Source of the DNA: Cryptomeria japonica
Taxonomy: Eukaryota; Streptophyta; Pinopsida; Cupressales; Cupressaceae
Assembly (NCBI RefSeq): GCF_030272615.1
Contig: NC_081408.1
Location: 198,550,841 to 198,614,840, forward strand
Direction of reading: 5' to 3'
Length of the DNA stretch: 64,000 bases
The notes below the pieces were generated by a model, which made no database searches, was not told the DNA's origin, and saw only the letters and a list, made by a program, of their open reading frames with translations. Shown piece by piece: positions 45,394 to 57,500 of the stretch. Made by a program: the position numbers and the translations under genes. How positions within the stretch are numbered: position 1 is the stretch's first letter; every line of letters starts with the position of its first letter.

Positions 45394-46672
45394 TGGGAGA
45401 CTATGAATTGGAGTTGTTCAAGAAGTTGTAGAACCTGAAACGGAGAAACATAACTATGAAGGAGTATACTAAGGAATTCTACAAGGTGGTGATTAAATTT
45501 GGACATAGAGAGATGGACAGAGAAAAGGTGGCAAGGTACATCAATGGACTTTCTTTTAACATTCAAGATGAGATGAGTATGTTGAAGGTTTCCAAAGTTG
45601 AAGAAGCTTACCAGTATGCTTTGAAGGTTGAGGAGAAGGTGAGTAGAAGACAACCGAAAAAGGGAAAGGAGAAATTCAAGATGAATGATAGTATGAAGAA
45701 AATGGTTGAAGAAGAGGAGTCAAAATGTAAGGGGAGTAAAGAACCGGAACAAAAGACACTGAGGAAGGGTAGCAACAATACTAGTAGAGAATTTCCTGGT
45801 AAATGTTTCAAGTGTGGAGAAACCGAACATAGATCCTATAAATGTAAGCAAGGAATGGAAAGAAGATGTGTGTCAAGTGAAGAACCGGATGGTACTGGAT
45901 CTGACTGTGCACTGGAGCAAGGAGAATCCTTTATGTTCAGAAGAAAGGATATCAGATCTACTCAAAGGAAGAGTCTTTTCCAGACTATATGCAAATCAGG
46001 TGGTAAGTGCTGCAATTTCATTGTAGATAGTGGAAGTACTGATAATTTAGTATCTGAGGAGATGGTTGTGAAGTTTGGGTTGAAGAGGCTTAAGCATCCT
46101 TGTCCTTATGAGGTGAGTTGGTTACAAGATGATCAGAAGATAGAGATAAAGGAGCAGTGTTTGGTGAGTTTCAGTATTGGGCCTTTTAGAGATGAAGTTT
46201 TATGTGATGTTGTGTCTATGAGTGTTTGTCATGTCTTGTTGGGAAAACCTTGCTAGTATGATAGAGGAGCTATTTATGACTATAGAAGAAACGTAGTTAC
46301 TATTGAAAAGAATGGACAGAATTTCACATTGATTTATTTGAAGGAGAAAGAGGAGGTTAAAAATCTAAGTCTTGAGAGAAGTTGCAATACTAAGAAATTG
46401 GTGGAAGAGGTTATACCGGAAGGTTTGATAGAACTGGTTGCAGAAGTTATACTGGAGGGTTTGAAGAAAGATCCGATAGAACCGGTTGACAAAGAGATGA
46501 TGGTGACAAACCAAATGAAGTCTTGTGGCAGAACCAAATTAGAGTTGCAGAAACAGAGACAATGTGCAAATATCAAGCAAGGGAAGAGCGACAAAGGGAG
46601 TCAGAGGTTAGAGAAGTCAGTTGAGGCACCAGAGGAGCTAAAGCAGAGGTTGGAAGATAAGGAAGATGTTTG
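45394..46672 (+). pseudogene. gag: C2 gag 3' part, protease and tail
   Basis: Continues C2 Gag directly after element D (LGDYELELFKKL, a stop near 45429, then MKEYTKEFYKVVIKFGHREM). The open stretch 45456-46256 contains EKVARYINGLSFNIQDEM, a CCHC knuckle (KCFKCGETEHRSYKC, about 45801-45845) and retropepsin (FIVDSGSTDNLVS near 46020). TAG at 46254 falls in HVLLGKPC-YDR. The tail (KEKEEVKNLSLER to LEDKEDV, stop 46670-46672) parallels C1 and is again followed by 3' non-coding DNA and the LTR, with no RT or integrase. Confidence 0.88.
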
Positions 46673-46763
46673 AATCAGAACTGAGCATGGGATCTTCATT
46701 TTGAATCCTTTTAGATGTTCATGATTTGCCTCTCATGGAACATCTTTTTCTACTTGGGTTGTC

Positions 46764-47585
46764 TGATGCAGGAGCATCCCCGGTCGATGTGCAATCTTGC
46801 ATCAACCAAAAATATTTCCTTTTAGTTTGTTCGTGTTTAGTTCTTTGTGTAATTTTTTGTGTTCTTATCGGTATGTACTGGTAGTTGCTTGTTCTTCGTG
46901 GAAGATCTTATTTTCAGTTTCCAGACAATTTCATGTGCTTTATTCCATATTTCCAATTCATTTGGGTTCTTTTTTGGTCAGTTATCGCTTTTGGATGACT
47001 ATTTCTGGGTTCTGAGACAGTTCTTGTGCTTTCTAATTAGTTTTCCTTCTTTACCGACGTGATTCTTGGCATGTGGATCCATCTTGGGTCTTGTCCGATG
47101 TGCTTTAGTGTGTGGTCGACCTTCCAGCTGAACCGCATCACTTGGTTATTATTTTTTGGAAAGATTTATCTAAATCTTAGGATCGATCTAATTACACGTT
47201 TCATTTTCTTGCATTGGTGAATGTACTATTATGAGGCCGACCCGGATGTGTTTCGACAGGTATAAATATGATGTCATGTAATTATTTGTAGAGGTAGAGG
47301 AAGTAGAACTCAAAATGAGGATTGAGATTCGCATATTGTGATCTGGTTGATTCTTAGAGTCCTCGTTAGACTGTATCTAGCTTGAAGCCTGCATGTAACC
47401 GGTTAATTACTGGATGTTCTTTGATGATAATGTGATGATTGTCAGATGATTGTCGAAAGTTCTAAGGCCTTTTTATGATCTATTTATTTGAATTTGTTAT
47501 GTTTTCTTGTTGGTTTTGTTGTGTCTCTCGCGTTGCATAAGCCGGTTGACTCTTTTAAGGGTTTTCACTGATTATGGTTGCATCA
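46764..47585 (+). repeat. 3' LTR of C2
   Basis: Starts TGATGCAGGAGCATCCCCGG, ends ATGGTTGCATCA, 822 bp like its partner. Confidence 0.92.
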
Positions 47586-47660
47586 ATTTTAAATGAATGC
47601 TAAATTGTGTGATGCATTTTAAGTGTATGTGACTATCTTTAATGATTGAAATGTAACTAT

Positions 47661-48444
47661 TGTAGACACCCAAAATTGTCCAGTCTAATTAAATAAATAT
47701 TTTATTTATTTAATTATCTAAACCTAATTCTTCTATTAATTAAATAAATATTTATTTATTTAATTAATTCATTTATCCTCTTCTAGCCTTATTTTTCATT
47801 TAAATAAATACATTTATTTATTTAAATTATCCTTTTCCTAAATTAAATAAATATTTTTATTTATTTATTTATCCTACTTCTTCTATTTATTAAATAAATC
47901 TTTATTTATTTAATTAATTCATTATCTTTTTCTACACATGACACATGTCATTCATCTCTTAATTCCTACACTACCTACCTCTTTCATTATTTTACTATTT
48001 CTTCTACCTACCCTCTAATCCTAGCTGACCTCCTTTTTACACCTCTCAATCTTATCCCTCCATTTCATATTGTGTCTTCTATTTAAGGAGATGCTTCCTT
48101 CATTATCAAACCCTAATCACTCAGCCTAATTGACAATTTGGAGGACTCGACTACACCTACGATCCTACTTGCAACCACATTCCATTCTTTGTTGAGCTCT
48201 TGTGCACATAAAATTTGAGAGAAAATATATATCAAGCAAGATCAATGGAGATAGGAAGAATGGAGATCAAAACCCTATTGGACATGTGATGGTATAATCT
48301 TTGTGATTTCATGTGATTTGCATTGTCTTAGGTAATCTTCATATGTTATGGTGGATCTTTGTTGATTGTTAGGCTAGGGTTTAGTGGTTGGATTCATTTA
48401 GCCTTTCAATTTTGTTATTATTGTATCCATTTTCACCATATACA
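47661..48444 (+). repeat. Solo gypsy LTR with ACTAT target duplication
   Basis: Starts TGTAGACACCCAAAATTGTC and ends CACCATATACA, 784 bp, flanked by ACTAT at 47656-47660 and 48445-48449. The first third is rich in AATTAAATAAATA; a TATA-like CTATTTAAGGAG lies near 48078. No PBS or coding region is attached. Its start matches the ends of the LTR copies at 30271 and 63479. Confidence 0.9.
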
Positions 48445-48449
48445 ACTAT

Positions 48450-48899
48450 TAAAGTGGTTAAATGATAACACACTTAAATGAAGTGTAACTAAATGAATGC
48501 AATTTACCATGATAATGCAATTAACATGAGATTTAAATAAATGTAATGAAATGAATGATCTAAATGAATGGTATTAAAAGAACTAGCTAAATGAATCAAC
48601 TAATTGAATGCAATTAATGTTTTTGTTTCAAATGTGCCAAAGTATTGTTTTATCCTTTTTGACTCAGTTAAAGTAGAAGAAATGTTAGTAGGATGAAATA
48701 ATTGATGAGAGAGAGATAATGCAAAATGATGAGAAGATGAGAAAGAAAAGTGAAGATAATCCAGTAGGAATGGTGATCTTGATTTATACAATTAGCATGA
48801 TAGGACATGAAATTATATGATACGATAGATCATGAATAGTCTTCTTGTCTTTGCAACACATTATCATCAGTGAGCCGTATTATGTAACAATGAAGCTGC
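48450..48899. other. Gene-free DNA with AAATGAATG-rich repeats
   Basis: Short words AAATGAATG and TAAATGAA recur up to about 48600, also left of the solo LTR (47590-47650), as expected if both sides were one sequence before insertion. No coding frame. Confidence 0.5.
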
Positions 48900-49850
48900 A
48901 TACATCAAGGTATAAAGAATCAAGACATAAAGATACCTCATTGTAAGAAATAAACACTTAGTAGACAAGGAATGATCCCTCCATTCTAATATTTATGCTA
49001 GGGATCAAGGTATGTATGGCATTCACAAGCTAAATGATCCTATCATAGACACCCACTAGAGCCATTTCCCCATAACTTCATTGGTTCACACCACAAACAA
49101 CAAACAAAGAAAAGGATCATGCTCATCATAGCTCCTCTAGTCGCTTTTGGACATCCTTGAGTAGCATAGAAACATGATCTTCGCCAATTGATAAAAGATA
49201 TAAACCAAATTAGAAAAAACTCAACAACTTTACTAATTGTTCCTTTGCTTTGATTTGTTTGATGTGATGGTTGATAATGTCTAGTTTCATAAAGTTTCAA
49301 ACCCCATTTAAGACTGACATGTCTGGTTTCAAGTGCATCCTCTTCTGTTTAAGACAAGATAATGATCATGTTGATATGGATATTGACGATTGATAAGATT
49401 TGATAAATTTAGTTGCATATGTTTGATAAGATAGTTATATCCGTTGTTGAACTTCATGTGAAGTGTTTGATGGATATTTGCTAGGGTATTTGTTTCTCGT
49501 GAGACATTTTATTGCAAGTTTTTTATTGTTTTCAATTTTTAGTTCTTTTTGAAGAGCTTTTCGATGTTTAGGTTTTTTCGAGATCGTATTTGAATGTTCT
49601 TGTTTGATTTTGTCATATTTTTCGATATTTTTTGTTGATATTTTGGATTTTTTTATGTTTTTGGTATTTTTCTTTTTTAAGATTTATAGGAGTTTTTTCA
49701 AGACTTAAGAGTTTTAGGATTTTTTCAGGACCTTTTTACAATTTTTTTAGGATTTTTTTAGGACTTTTTATGATTTTTAAGGATTTTTTCAAGACTTTTT
49801 ACAATTTTTTAGGATTTTTTCAACTATACCCCCAATATGCAGACCTATGA
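48900..49850. repeat. Repeat X, uninterrupted copy
   Basis: Homologous in order to 14440-14621, 21748-22257 and 23351-23520. It ends in a T-rich block with many TTTTTTAGGA and CAAGACTTTTTACAA words (about 49690-49830). It lies just left of the 3' end of the large gypsy internal region and may be part of it. Confidence 0.65.
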
Positions 49851-50964
49851 TGACATGATGATCTACATCATGTGGTGGAGACAATGATATTTTGAAATGC
49901 AGCTATGTTATGAAGATGCAAAATGCATTTCCTATTTGAACAAGAGTGATTGTGTGTGTCTTTCATTCTTAAATGCACTAATTTAATTAAAGGTGTGAAA
50001 CATTTCAAAGATAGGATTTCAATCCATTCTTAGAAGAGTTTAGATGATTCAACTTAACACACTATGTAACCAATATTTATGAATGGAAGCGTGGAAAACT
50101 TCTCCATCAATTCTTGAAACTTTGATCTTCTTTTGCTCATGTGTGTGCATTTGAGTTTATTCCCCCCCTTATAATCCTTACAGACCCTTGGAATCCTATG
50201 TGACTAGATACGTGAGGTATTCTGACTTCAAAAGCAACCTGGATAGAGCCTCGCTACCAGCAAGCTTTAAGGGATCCGACGAGGTTATAACCGTAATCTC
50301 TCAAATATTGCTCCATTACCAACAGACGTCCATAGCCCCAAGGAGTCATTCACATGTTCCCATAGTCAAGCTTTTTGTCGCACTTGTATGCATGATATTT
50401 CAGTTATATACCTTTTCTCTTTTGCCTTGATGTTTTTATATGGATATTGGCATAGCACTTTTTTCTTTTTCTTTTTTCTTGCCTTGACTTGTAAGTAATG
50501 AAACCTACTTGGGTATGATGATTACAACGGCATTGAACTAGAATTTTGGATTTTTCACTAGCCACATGACCAACTAGGTATTTGTGATGACTTAGACATG
50601 TGATTAATGTGTGAGATATATAGAAATTGATAGACTTTGGGTAACAAGACTTAATATTGAAATCTCTACACAACCATGGATAAAGCTTAATCACAAGGTG
50701 ATGTCGAAGATAAATGACTAAATACCTCCTAAAGACTTCATGAACAAGTATCTACGAAATGAGACCATCTTCTCTCCTTTCAGCGCAGACAAGTGAATGA
50801 CTTAGACAATCACCTTGTTTTATTGATGCAACTATATGCGCAAGCAAAGCTTATGAAGATTATGAATGTGATGCATTTAGGAAAGAAACTATATGAGATA
50901 CAATGCATAAAGGAAAATGATATGCAAATGTGAAAAGTAAATGCTAAATTAATCCGACCCTTAG

Positions 50965-52178
50965 ATGTAATATCTATTTAGGTGCATGTTGTTCATGGGG
51001 TCTAGGAGTGGATATCCCTCCATTTTTGTTAAATGATATGTGTCATTTCCAACCACTTTTGTTATGAAAAAATGACCTAACCAGTTAGGTTCAAACTTTC
51101 TTGGTTTTTCGTGTTCTGCGAGGTTCCTTTGATTCTCTTTAAGGACGATATCCCCTAATTCAAAGAAATGTGGGTTTACTCTTTTGTTATAGCTTTATTT
51201 TATTTTTTTTTGATAGCCTTGTAAATGATTCAAGGTGATTTGTCATTTTTCATCCAATAATTCAAGTTCTTGCAAACACGCGACTCTATAGTCTTCCTTC
51301 GATATGATGTGTTTCAGGGAGACTCTTAGTGATGGTAATTCTACCTTGATAGGCAAAATGGATTTTGAACCATATACTAAAGAGTAAGGTGTAGCACCAT
51401 TAGTTGTGCGGACACCAGTTCGATAAGCCCAGAGAGCTAGATTCGGTTGTAGATGCTAGTCTCATCCAGCTTCGTTGACAACTTTCTTTAAAATTTTCAA
51501 TATGGTTTTATTTGTTGCCTTAGCTTGACCATTTCTTTGGGGATAATAAAGAGTTGCAAAATGTTGTTGAATGTGGAATTGATCACAAAGTTCCCTCACT
51601 TCTTGATTTTTAAAAGGTCGCTCATTGTAAGTAACAATGCACATGGGGACTCCATATCTGTAGATGATATAATTCAAGATGAACTTAGCTATGTATTTGT
51701 CTATTGTGCAGGCCATAGGTATTGCCCCAACCCATTTGGTAAAGTACTTAGTAGCTGTGAGTATTAAATTGTGTCTTTTGGAAGAAGTAGGATTTATCTT
51801 CCCAACAAGATCCAGTCCCCATTATGAGAACGACCATGGTGACGTAATCGGTTGAAGATCTTGAGCAGGTGCATGGATCAAGTCTCCATGTATTTGTCAT
51901 TCTCTACATCTTTGGACATACTTGTAAGCATACTTTTCCATCGTTGGCCAATAGTACCTGGTTCTCAACAATTTTTTCGCTAATGCAGGACCAAAAGAGT
52001 GTGCCCCGCATATGCCATCATGAACTTCTTTCAGGGCGGTTTGTGCCTCCTCAATATTGAGGCATTGAAGTAGAGTATCATCTAGGCCTTTTCTATACAA
52101 ACTATCAGTAATGATTGTGTGTCTTGCGGCTTGACAAATAAGTGTCTTTCTTTGATTGTGTGAGAGATCAAGAGACAT
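50965..52178 (-). pseudogene. pol: Gypsy integrase, active site mutated
   Basis: The zinc-binding part is at 52178-51897 (VHDGICGAHSFG, YYWPTMEKYAYKYVQRC). The core follows: YRYGVPMCIVTYNERPFKN, where the usual Asp of TDN is Tyr, and YYPQRNGQAKATNKTILKI, where the usual Glu of AEATNK is Lys. The C-terminal part is readable in pieces (NGATPYSLVYGS, then HLNRYYI near 50965), the normal end of Pol. It lies in a different frame from RT/RNase H, so a shift occurred between 52451 and 52178. Confidence 0.85.
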
Positions 52179-52450
52179 ATATTGATCATGAAGGTATTCA
52201 TATATGTCTTTATACCAAGGAGAGTTAAGTCACACTATCATGCAAACATATTCAAAAGATGGTATTTCATATGTTGGTGCCATGAGTTATTCGACTATGA
52301 ACTCAAAGTGAGTTCCATTATTAGGCATATCCAAGAGAGAGCCTATTGTTGTCATGGCATCAGTTGCCTTATTTTGTGCTCTTGGGATTTGCCCAAGTGT
52401 TATATTGGTGAACTATTGCTTGTATTCTTCCACCAACTATTTGTAAGTTG

Positions 52451-54115
52451 TCAGCTTGTCTTCTTTTGTATTGTAATCAGCATTGACTTGATTGATGATA
52501 AGTTGTAAGTCTCCATAGACTGTAACTCCATGATTTTCCATTGTATGGCAATACAAATTCCGATTACTAGGGCTTCATATTCAGCTATGTTATTAGTAAA
52601 AGAGAAATGGATTATGAATGATTTAGGAATGGAATCTCCTTGAGGATTTATGAAGAGAATCCCTTCTCCTACTCCATGATTTTTATAGGACCCATCAAAA
52701 TTCAATTTTCAATTTGTTGGTGTTGAAAGTGTGAATACTAATTCATCTGGAAAATCTATCACCATTGGATGACTGTCTTGTAGGGGTGCCTCTGCTAGTT
52801 GGTCTGCTATGATCTGCCCCTTTATGACCTTTCTGTCGACATACTCTATGTTGAATTCACTTAGTATCATAACCCACTTGGTAAGCCTTCTAGTTAATTA
52901 TGCTCTGTTCAATGGGTATTTAAGTGGATCAAAATGTGCAATGAGATGGACCTTATGACTCAACATATAGTGTCTTATCTTCTGAGATGCAAAGATCACT
53001 GTGAGACATGCTCATTCTATTTGTGTGTAGTTGAGTTCATATCCAATGAGTGTTCTACTAATGTAGTAGATAGCTCTCTCTTTTCCTTTCTCATCATGTT
53101 GTGCTAGGAGAGCACCTAAAGAGGAATTTGCTACAGATATGTACAAGAGTAATGGTTTCCCATGCAATGGTGGAACCAAGACTGGTGTGGACAAAAGATA
53201 TTCTTTCAATGTTTGGAATGCTTCTTGGCATTGTTCTGTCCACTTAAATGTGACACCTTTCTTATAAAGATGTTGAAATGGTTGGCACTTGTCTGCCAAT
53301 TGTGCAATGAAATTTCTTATGGATTGTAGTCTCCCTTGCGAACTTCTTAATTGGTCAAGTGAAGTGGGTGATGGCATGCCTAGTATAGTTTTTACCTTTT
53401 TTGGATCCAATTTTATGCCATGGTTTGATACAATGAACCCCAAGATTTTACCAGATGTTACTCCAAACATACACTTTTTGGGATTGAGATGGATATTGTA
53501 TTGCTCAAGTCTATCAAATATTTTAGCTAATACATCTCGATGATCATCCCTTGTTTTGGATTTAGCCAATAAATCATCTACATAGTCTTCCATGATTTTC
53601 TGTATCATGTCATGAAACAAGGTGGTCATTGCCCTCTGATAAGTAGCACTAACGTTCTTGAGACCAAAAGGCATCACATTCTAGCAATATGTTCCCCAAG
53701 GACAAGTGAAAGTTGTTTTATGTTGATCTTCTGGTGCAATCTTGATTTGGTTGTAACCAGAAAAACCACCCATGAGTGACAACATTTCATGTCCAATTGT
53801 TAGATCCACAATCATATCTATATTAGGAAGTGGAAAATCATCCTTGGGGTAGGCTTTATTTAAATCCCTAAATTCAATGCAGATTCGTATACCTCTAGTG
53901 GTTTTGGTCACTGGTACTAAGTCTGAAATCCATTCTACATAGTCTATGGGTCTGATGAAACCCACATTTAGCAACTTTTGTAATTCAACTTTGACTAATA
54001 GGGCTATTTGAGGATGCATCTTCCTGAACTTCTGCTTGTATGGTTTCACACCTGGCAACAATGGCAAATGATGTAATACCAACTCAGGATCTAACCCTGG
54101 CATGTCAGCATACAA
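52451..54115 (-). pseudogene. pol: Gypsy reverse transcriptase and two RNase H domains
   Basis: RT begins MPGLDPELVLHHLPLLPGVK (54100 down), with WISDLVPVTKTTRGIRICIE and FPLPNIDMIVD. The first catalytic motif reads LSLMGGFSGYNQIKI: the usual Asp of MDGFSGYN is Gly. TGPWGT-type FTCPWGTYC is followed by a stop near 53681, then MPFGLKNVSATYQRAM and EDYVDDLLAKSK. RNase H 1 follows (LLLYISVANSSLGALL). A second RNase H starts at 52705 (NFDGSYKNHGVGEGILFINP; TNNIAEYEALVIGI). All parts share one frame with point stops. Confidence 0.88.
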
Positions 54116-56849
54116 CCATGCAAAGTTGATTGGTCGCAGTAAGAAAAATTGAATAAACTTTTATTTTTCCATGGGGTTCAAAGACTTAGCTAGGTGTATC
54201 TTATGTACATTCTTAGCATCTCCAATGTTGATTTCTTCAGTTTCCTCCACTAGCAATGCAGATTGTTATTTTTCTATAGGAAGATTATCAAACCTGTTTG
54301 TAGAGACATTTTATATTTTGTCTACATCTCCTGGATTGGAAGAGGAGCTTGCTTCTCTGAAGTAGGCGGTTTTGTCAAGATCTATAGCAAAACTAGCTTT
54401 ATGATCATCATAGGGAAGTACATCTCTAGTACCCAAGAATTCTGCTATGGCCTCATCATTTTGGAACCAATCCAAATGCGGTGGTTCTTCTTGCCCCCAG
54501 TCTATCAAGTGAGGATACATAAGACAAAGTTCTTTGTCTTCATCAAGAGGAGATGTTGTTGACATTATGCAGATCCTACTATTATATACATACTTGACCG
54601 ATTTTGGGTCGATTGGTATATCTCCATATTCAATGTCGTCATCCATAATTGGTTGGTTGTCATAAGCTCTAAAAGTTGAATATGTACTACAACTATGGAG
54701 AGATAAGAACTCATAGTCATGGGAATCAGTTATACTCTCAATATATGTTTTTGTGTTTGATCTATCTTCATCAATTTCCTCAATTGGAGAGAGAGGAGTT
54801 TCAGAAGCATTAATGATGAATGGGAGAGTTTCTTGACTGGTAGACCCCTCTTCTATGATAGAGGCCTCATTGAGTGCTTGAATAAGAGATAGGGGTAATA
54901 TTAAATTATCATCTCTTGTTGGCACTATCCTTGTTTCTGTTGATATACTGGTTGGTGATGATTGATGAATACTAAGAGGGGGGTGAATTAGTATACAAAA
55001 AAATACTGAACTCAAACACTTAAACAGTTTAGCAGTAAACCAATATAATAGTTTTAATAACAAACCGGTTAAGAAAAATGCAAACCAAACAACAAATAAG
55101 GCATTCACCCACAGGAGCACAATCAACATAACACAAGAGATTTTGATGTGGAAACCCAAATGGGAAAAACCACGATGAGATGAAACTCACAAGTAACTAT
55201 CTACAGAATAGTAACCAGACAGGTTAAGGTCAGGCCGGTTAAGGTCATACAATGTTCTTCACCAGAACAAATCCTGTTAGGAATCTCAATCTCTATCAGG
55301 AGATAAGTCCGATTAAAGACTACCTTGTGAGAGGATTTCAAATCCACAGTTGTGAACCACCTTGTTAGAGGATTTACAAAGGCTTTGCCAGGCCTACCCG
55401 GTTAAGGGTTTCAGACTTGTCGAAGATGTAAGTAATCAACAAGTGAGTGATCTAAATACTAGCACAATATGCTTGGTTAGATCCTTGATAGCTCATTGTT
55501 AATGCATTTCAGCATTACTTCAGTCTTCAAAATCTCCACACTCTGTTTCTTCACACAGACCTAAACTTCTTCTGTGATCACACATACAAAAAACCTCATC
55601 AACCACCTAAAAACCCTTACAACCACTAAAACTTTAGACATGATGTCCTTATAAAGGAATCTGATTTCATGTCGATCCAATAGGATTACATTGCAAGTTC
55701 CTAGGTTCAGTGCATCTAGACACATTTGGTAACACGACACAGAATCACCACCAAAGTGTCGGTGATTGATAACTCATGACAAAAATACTGGTTGGTAACT
55801 CATCACAGAGTAATACCGATTCATACATTTACCAATTATCGGTTCACGCATTTTACCAATTACTGGTTTGTCAAAATGAAGACTGGGAAAAATGATAACA
55901 ACTGGTTTGTTCCTTCGTACCACTTTGGGATCCTCGAACCACTTGAGTCTTCATACCACTTGAGTCTTCATACCGCTTGAGATCAGTAAACACTTTCTAC
56001 AAAACACCGATAGTCTAAAGACTATAATACATAGTACCAGTTGGAACAAACATCGGTTGAGCATAGCTCATACATACAAAAAGTGATCTCAACGCAAGTG
56101 TGTGTCCATCAATGATAATCACAACATCATCATCAAAAATGCCAACAATGATGGTGTACAAGTATTACTTGATTTATTTGCTGGTGTAATTCCTATTTCA
56201 ATCATTGTATTGTTATGAGATGCTGGTGCAATTTTTGTTTCTGCCATTGCTGGTGCGATTCCTGTTTTCATCACTAAATTGACATGTGATGTTGGTGCAA
56301 AGGCAATCATTGATGTGTTGGTATGACTTGGTGAATTAGTATCTTCATTTTCATTTATAAGTGGTGTTGTTGTTGGTTGAGATGCTCTTCATCTTCTTGT
56401 CAGACCACTATATCATAATCCCCAATTCTTTGGATTCTCTGATGGTAATATAGGTTCTATTATACCTTGAGCATGTGCCATCAAGCCTATTGTTCCATCA
56501 TAACCATGTCATTGTAACATTTTGAAGTCATTTCCATTTTTCTAACATTTGGATTGTCACTTTCTTCTTTGTATAACCAATTGTTGACATCTTCTTCTAA
56601 GGATTCTTCATTAAGCCCTCCCCATCTTATAAAGGAACAAGAGTCTATGAACTAGACAATTTATTTTCCTTTATTTTTATTGGCCGGATTTGGCAATAAT
56701 CTCCCAAAAGATCTAGGAGACAATTGTCCTACTGATAATGTTCCAGAACAAGAATACTGGCCACACCCTTCATCCTTGATTTGGAGGGGTGGTGTTGCAG
56801 GTGTGCGAGATGATGATGTTGGTTTGTCAAAGATTTTTAGAGATTCCAT
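54116..56849 (-). pseudogene. pol: Protease-RT linker of the gypsy element, split by a solo LTR
   Basis: Acidic, Ser/Thr/Pro-rich sequence between retropepsin and RT, read in 56849-56661, 56310-56150 and 54959-54311. The flanks join across the solo LTR: SNTCTPS before it and SPTSISTETRIV after it. One frameshift lies between 56661 and 56310. The right part includes DIEYGDIPIDPKS and FLGTRDVLPYDDHK. No catalytic domain is expected here. Confidence 0.65.
54963..56147 (-). repeat. Solo LTR with ATGAT target duplication, minus orientation
   Basis: On the minus strand it starts TGTTGGCATTTTTGATGATG at 56147 and ends CTTAGTATTCATCA at 54963, 1,185 bp, flanked by ATGAT at 54958-54962 and 56148-56152. 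It carries the AAGAGGGGGGTGAATTAG block and the GATGTGGAAACCCAAATGGG motif common to the copia-type LTRs here. Confidence 0.92.
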
Positions 56850-57389
56850 TTACATGGTGAGTGGAGCTTCTTGATTAATGGGGACTTGGTTGTCTATGCT
56901 TGCTCTTAAATAATTGCAATGTTGGAAGGGATTTGGATCACCATGTATTGTGATCCCGATGTCATTATAAGGGAACTTAACATATTGGTGGAAATTTGAT
57001 GGCACTGCTTGCATGGCATGTATCCATGGGAGACCTAGTAGCATATTATATCCCAATTCTTAGTCCAAAACCTGAAATATGACATCTATGGTAACAGGTC
57101 CTACTTGTACAAGCAATGTCACTATACCCTTGGATGGACATTCTTCATCATCATATGCTTTGATGTTGATTCTCTTGGTAGGATAAATATGATGTTGTAA
57201 GTATCCCAAAGCCTTGATCAAATTTATACTGCATATATTGAGTTCGGCTCCACAATCTATTAGCACTCTTCTAACTTTCTTTTTATGAACCAAAACTTCT
57301 AGGTGAAGAGGATCATTGTGCATGGGCCTATCTATTGGTACATCCTGCTTTGTGAAAGCTACCTTGGAAGCTGCCAAATTTCCCACCAT
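56850..57389 (-). pseudogene. pol: Gypsy retropepsin
   Basis: The active-site region reads VRRVLIDCGAELNICSINLI (about 57275-57215); the Tat-type motif is usually D-G-G-A with the same Asp first, so the nucleophile is kept and one Gly is Cys. The domain continues across a TAG near 57060 into MGYNMLLGLPWIHAM, the family-typical C-terminal LGxPW region. It shares one frame with Gag upstream. Confidence 0.82.
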
Positions 57390-57500
57390 GGTTTGGAATG
57401 CATTTTCATCTATGTCCTAGGAAACAACAGATTCTTATAGTGCCTTATCTAAGATCGCCTTGTGAGCTAGTTAGATGCGAAGCAATTCAAATAATGAAAT

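Larger units (their letters stand above)
37127..47585 (+). mobile_element. C2: second gag-protease-only gypsy element, interrupted by element D
   Basis: Both LTRs are 822 bp with the same TGATG...CATCA ends as C1. Removing element D and its duplicated CATAC leaves about 3.68 kb, the same size as C1. Flanks are GTTTT (37122-37126) and ATTTT (47586-47590), a target duplication with one change. By eye the LTRs differ by about 10 percent in their first 140 bases. Confidence 0.9.

Noticed and set aside
48600-49300. Minus-strand small frames in repeat X
   Set aside because: Not conserved in the other copy of repeat X and no domain.
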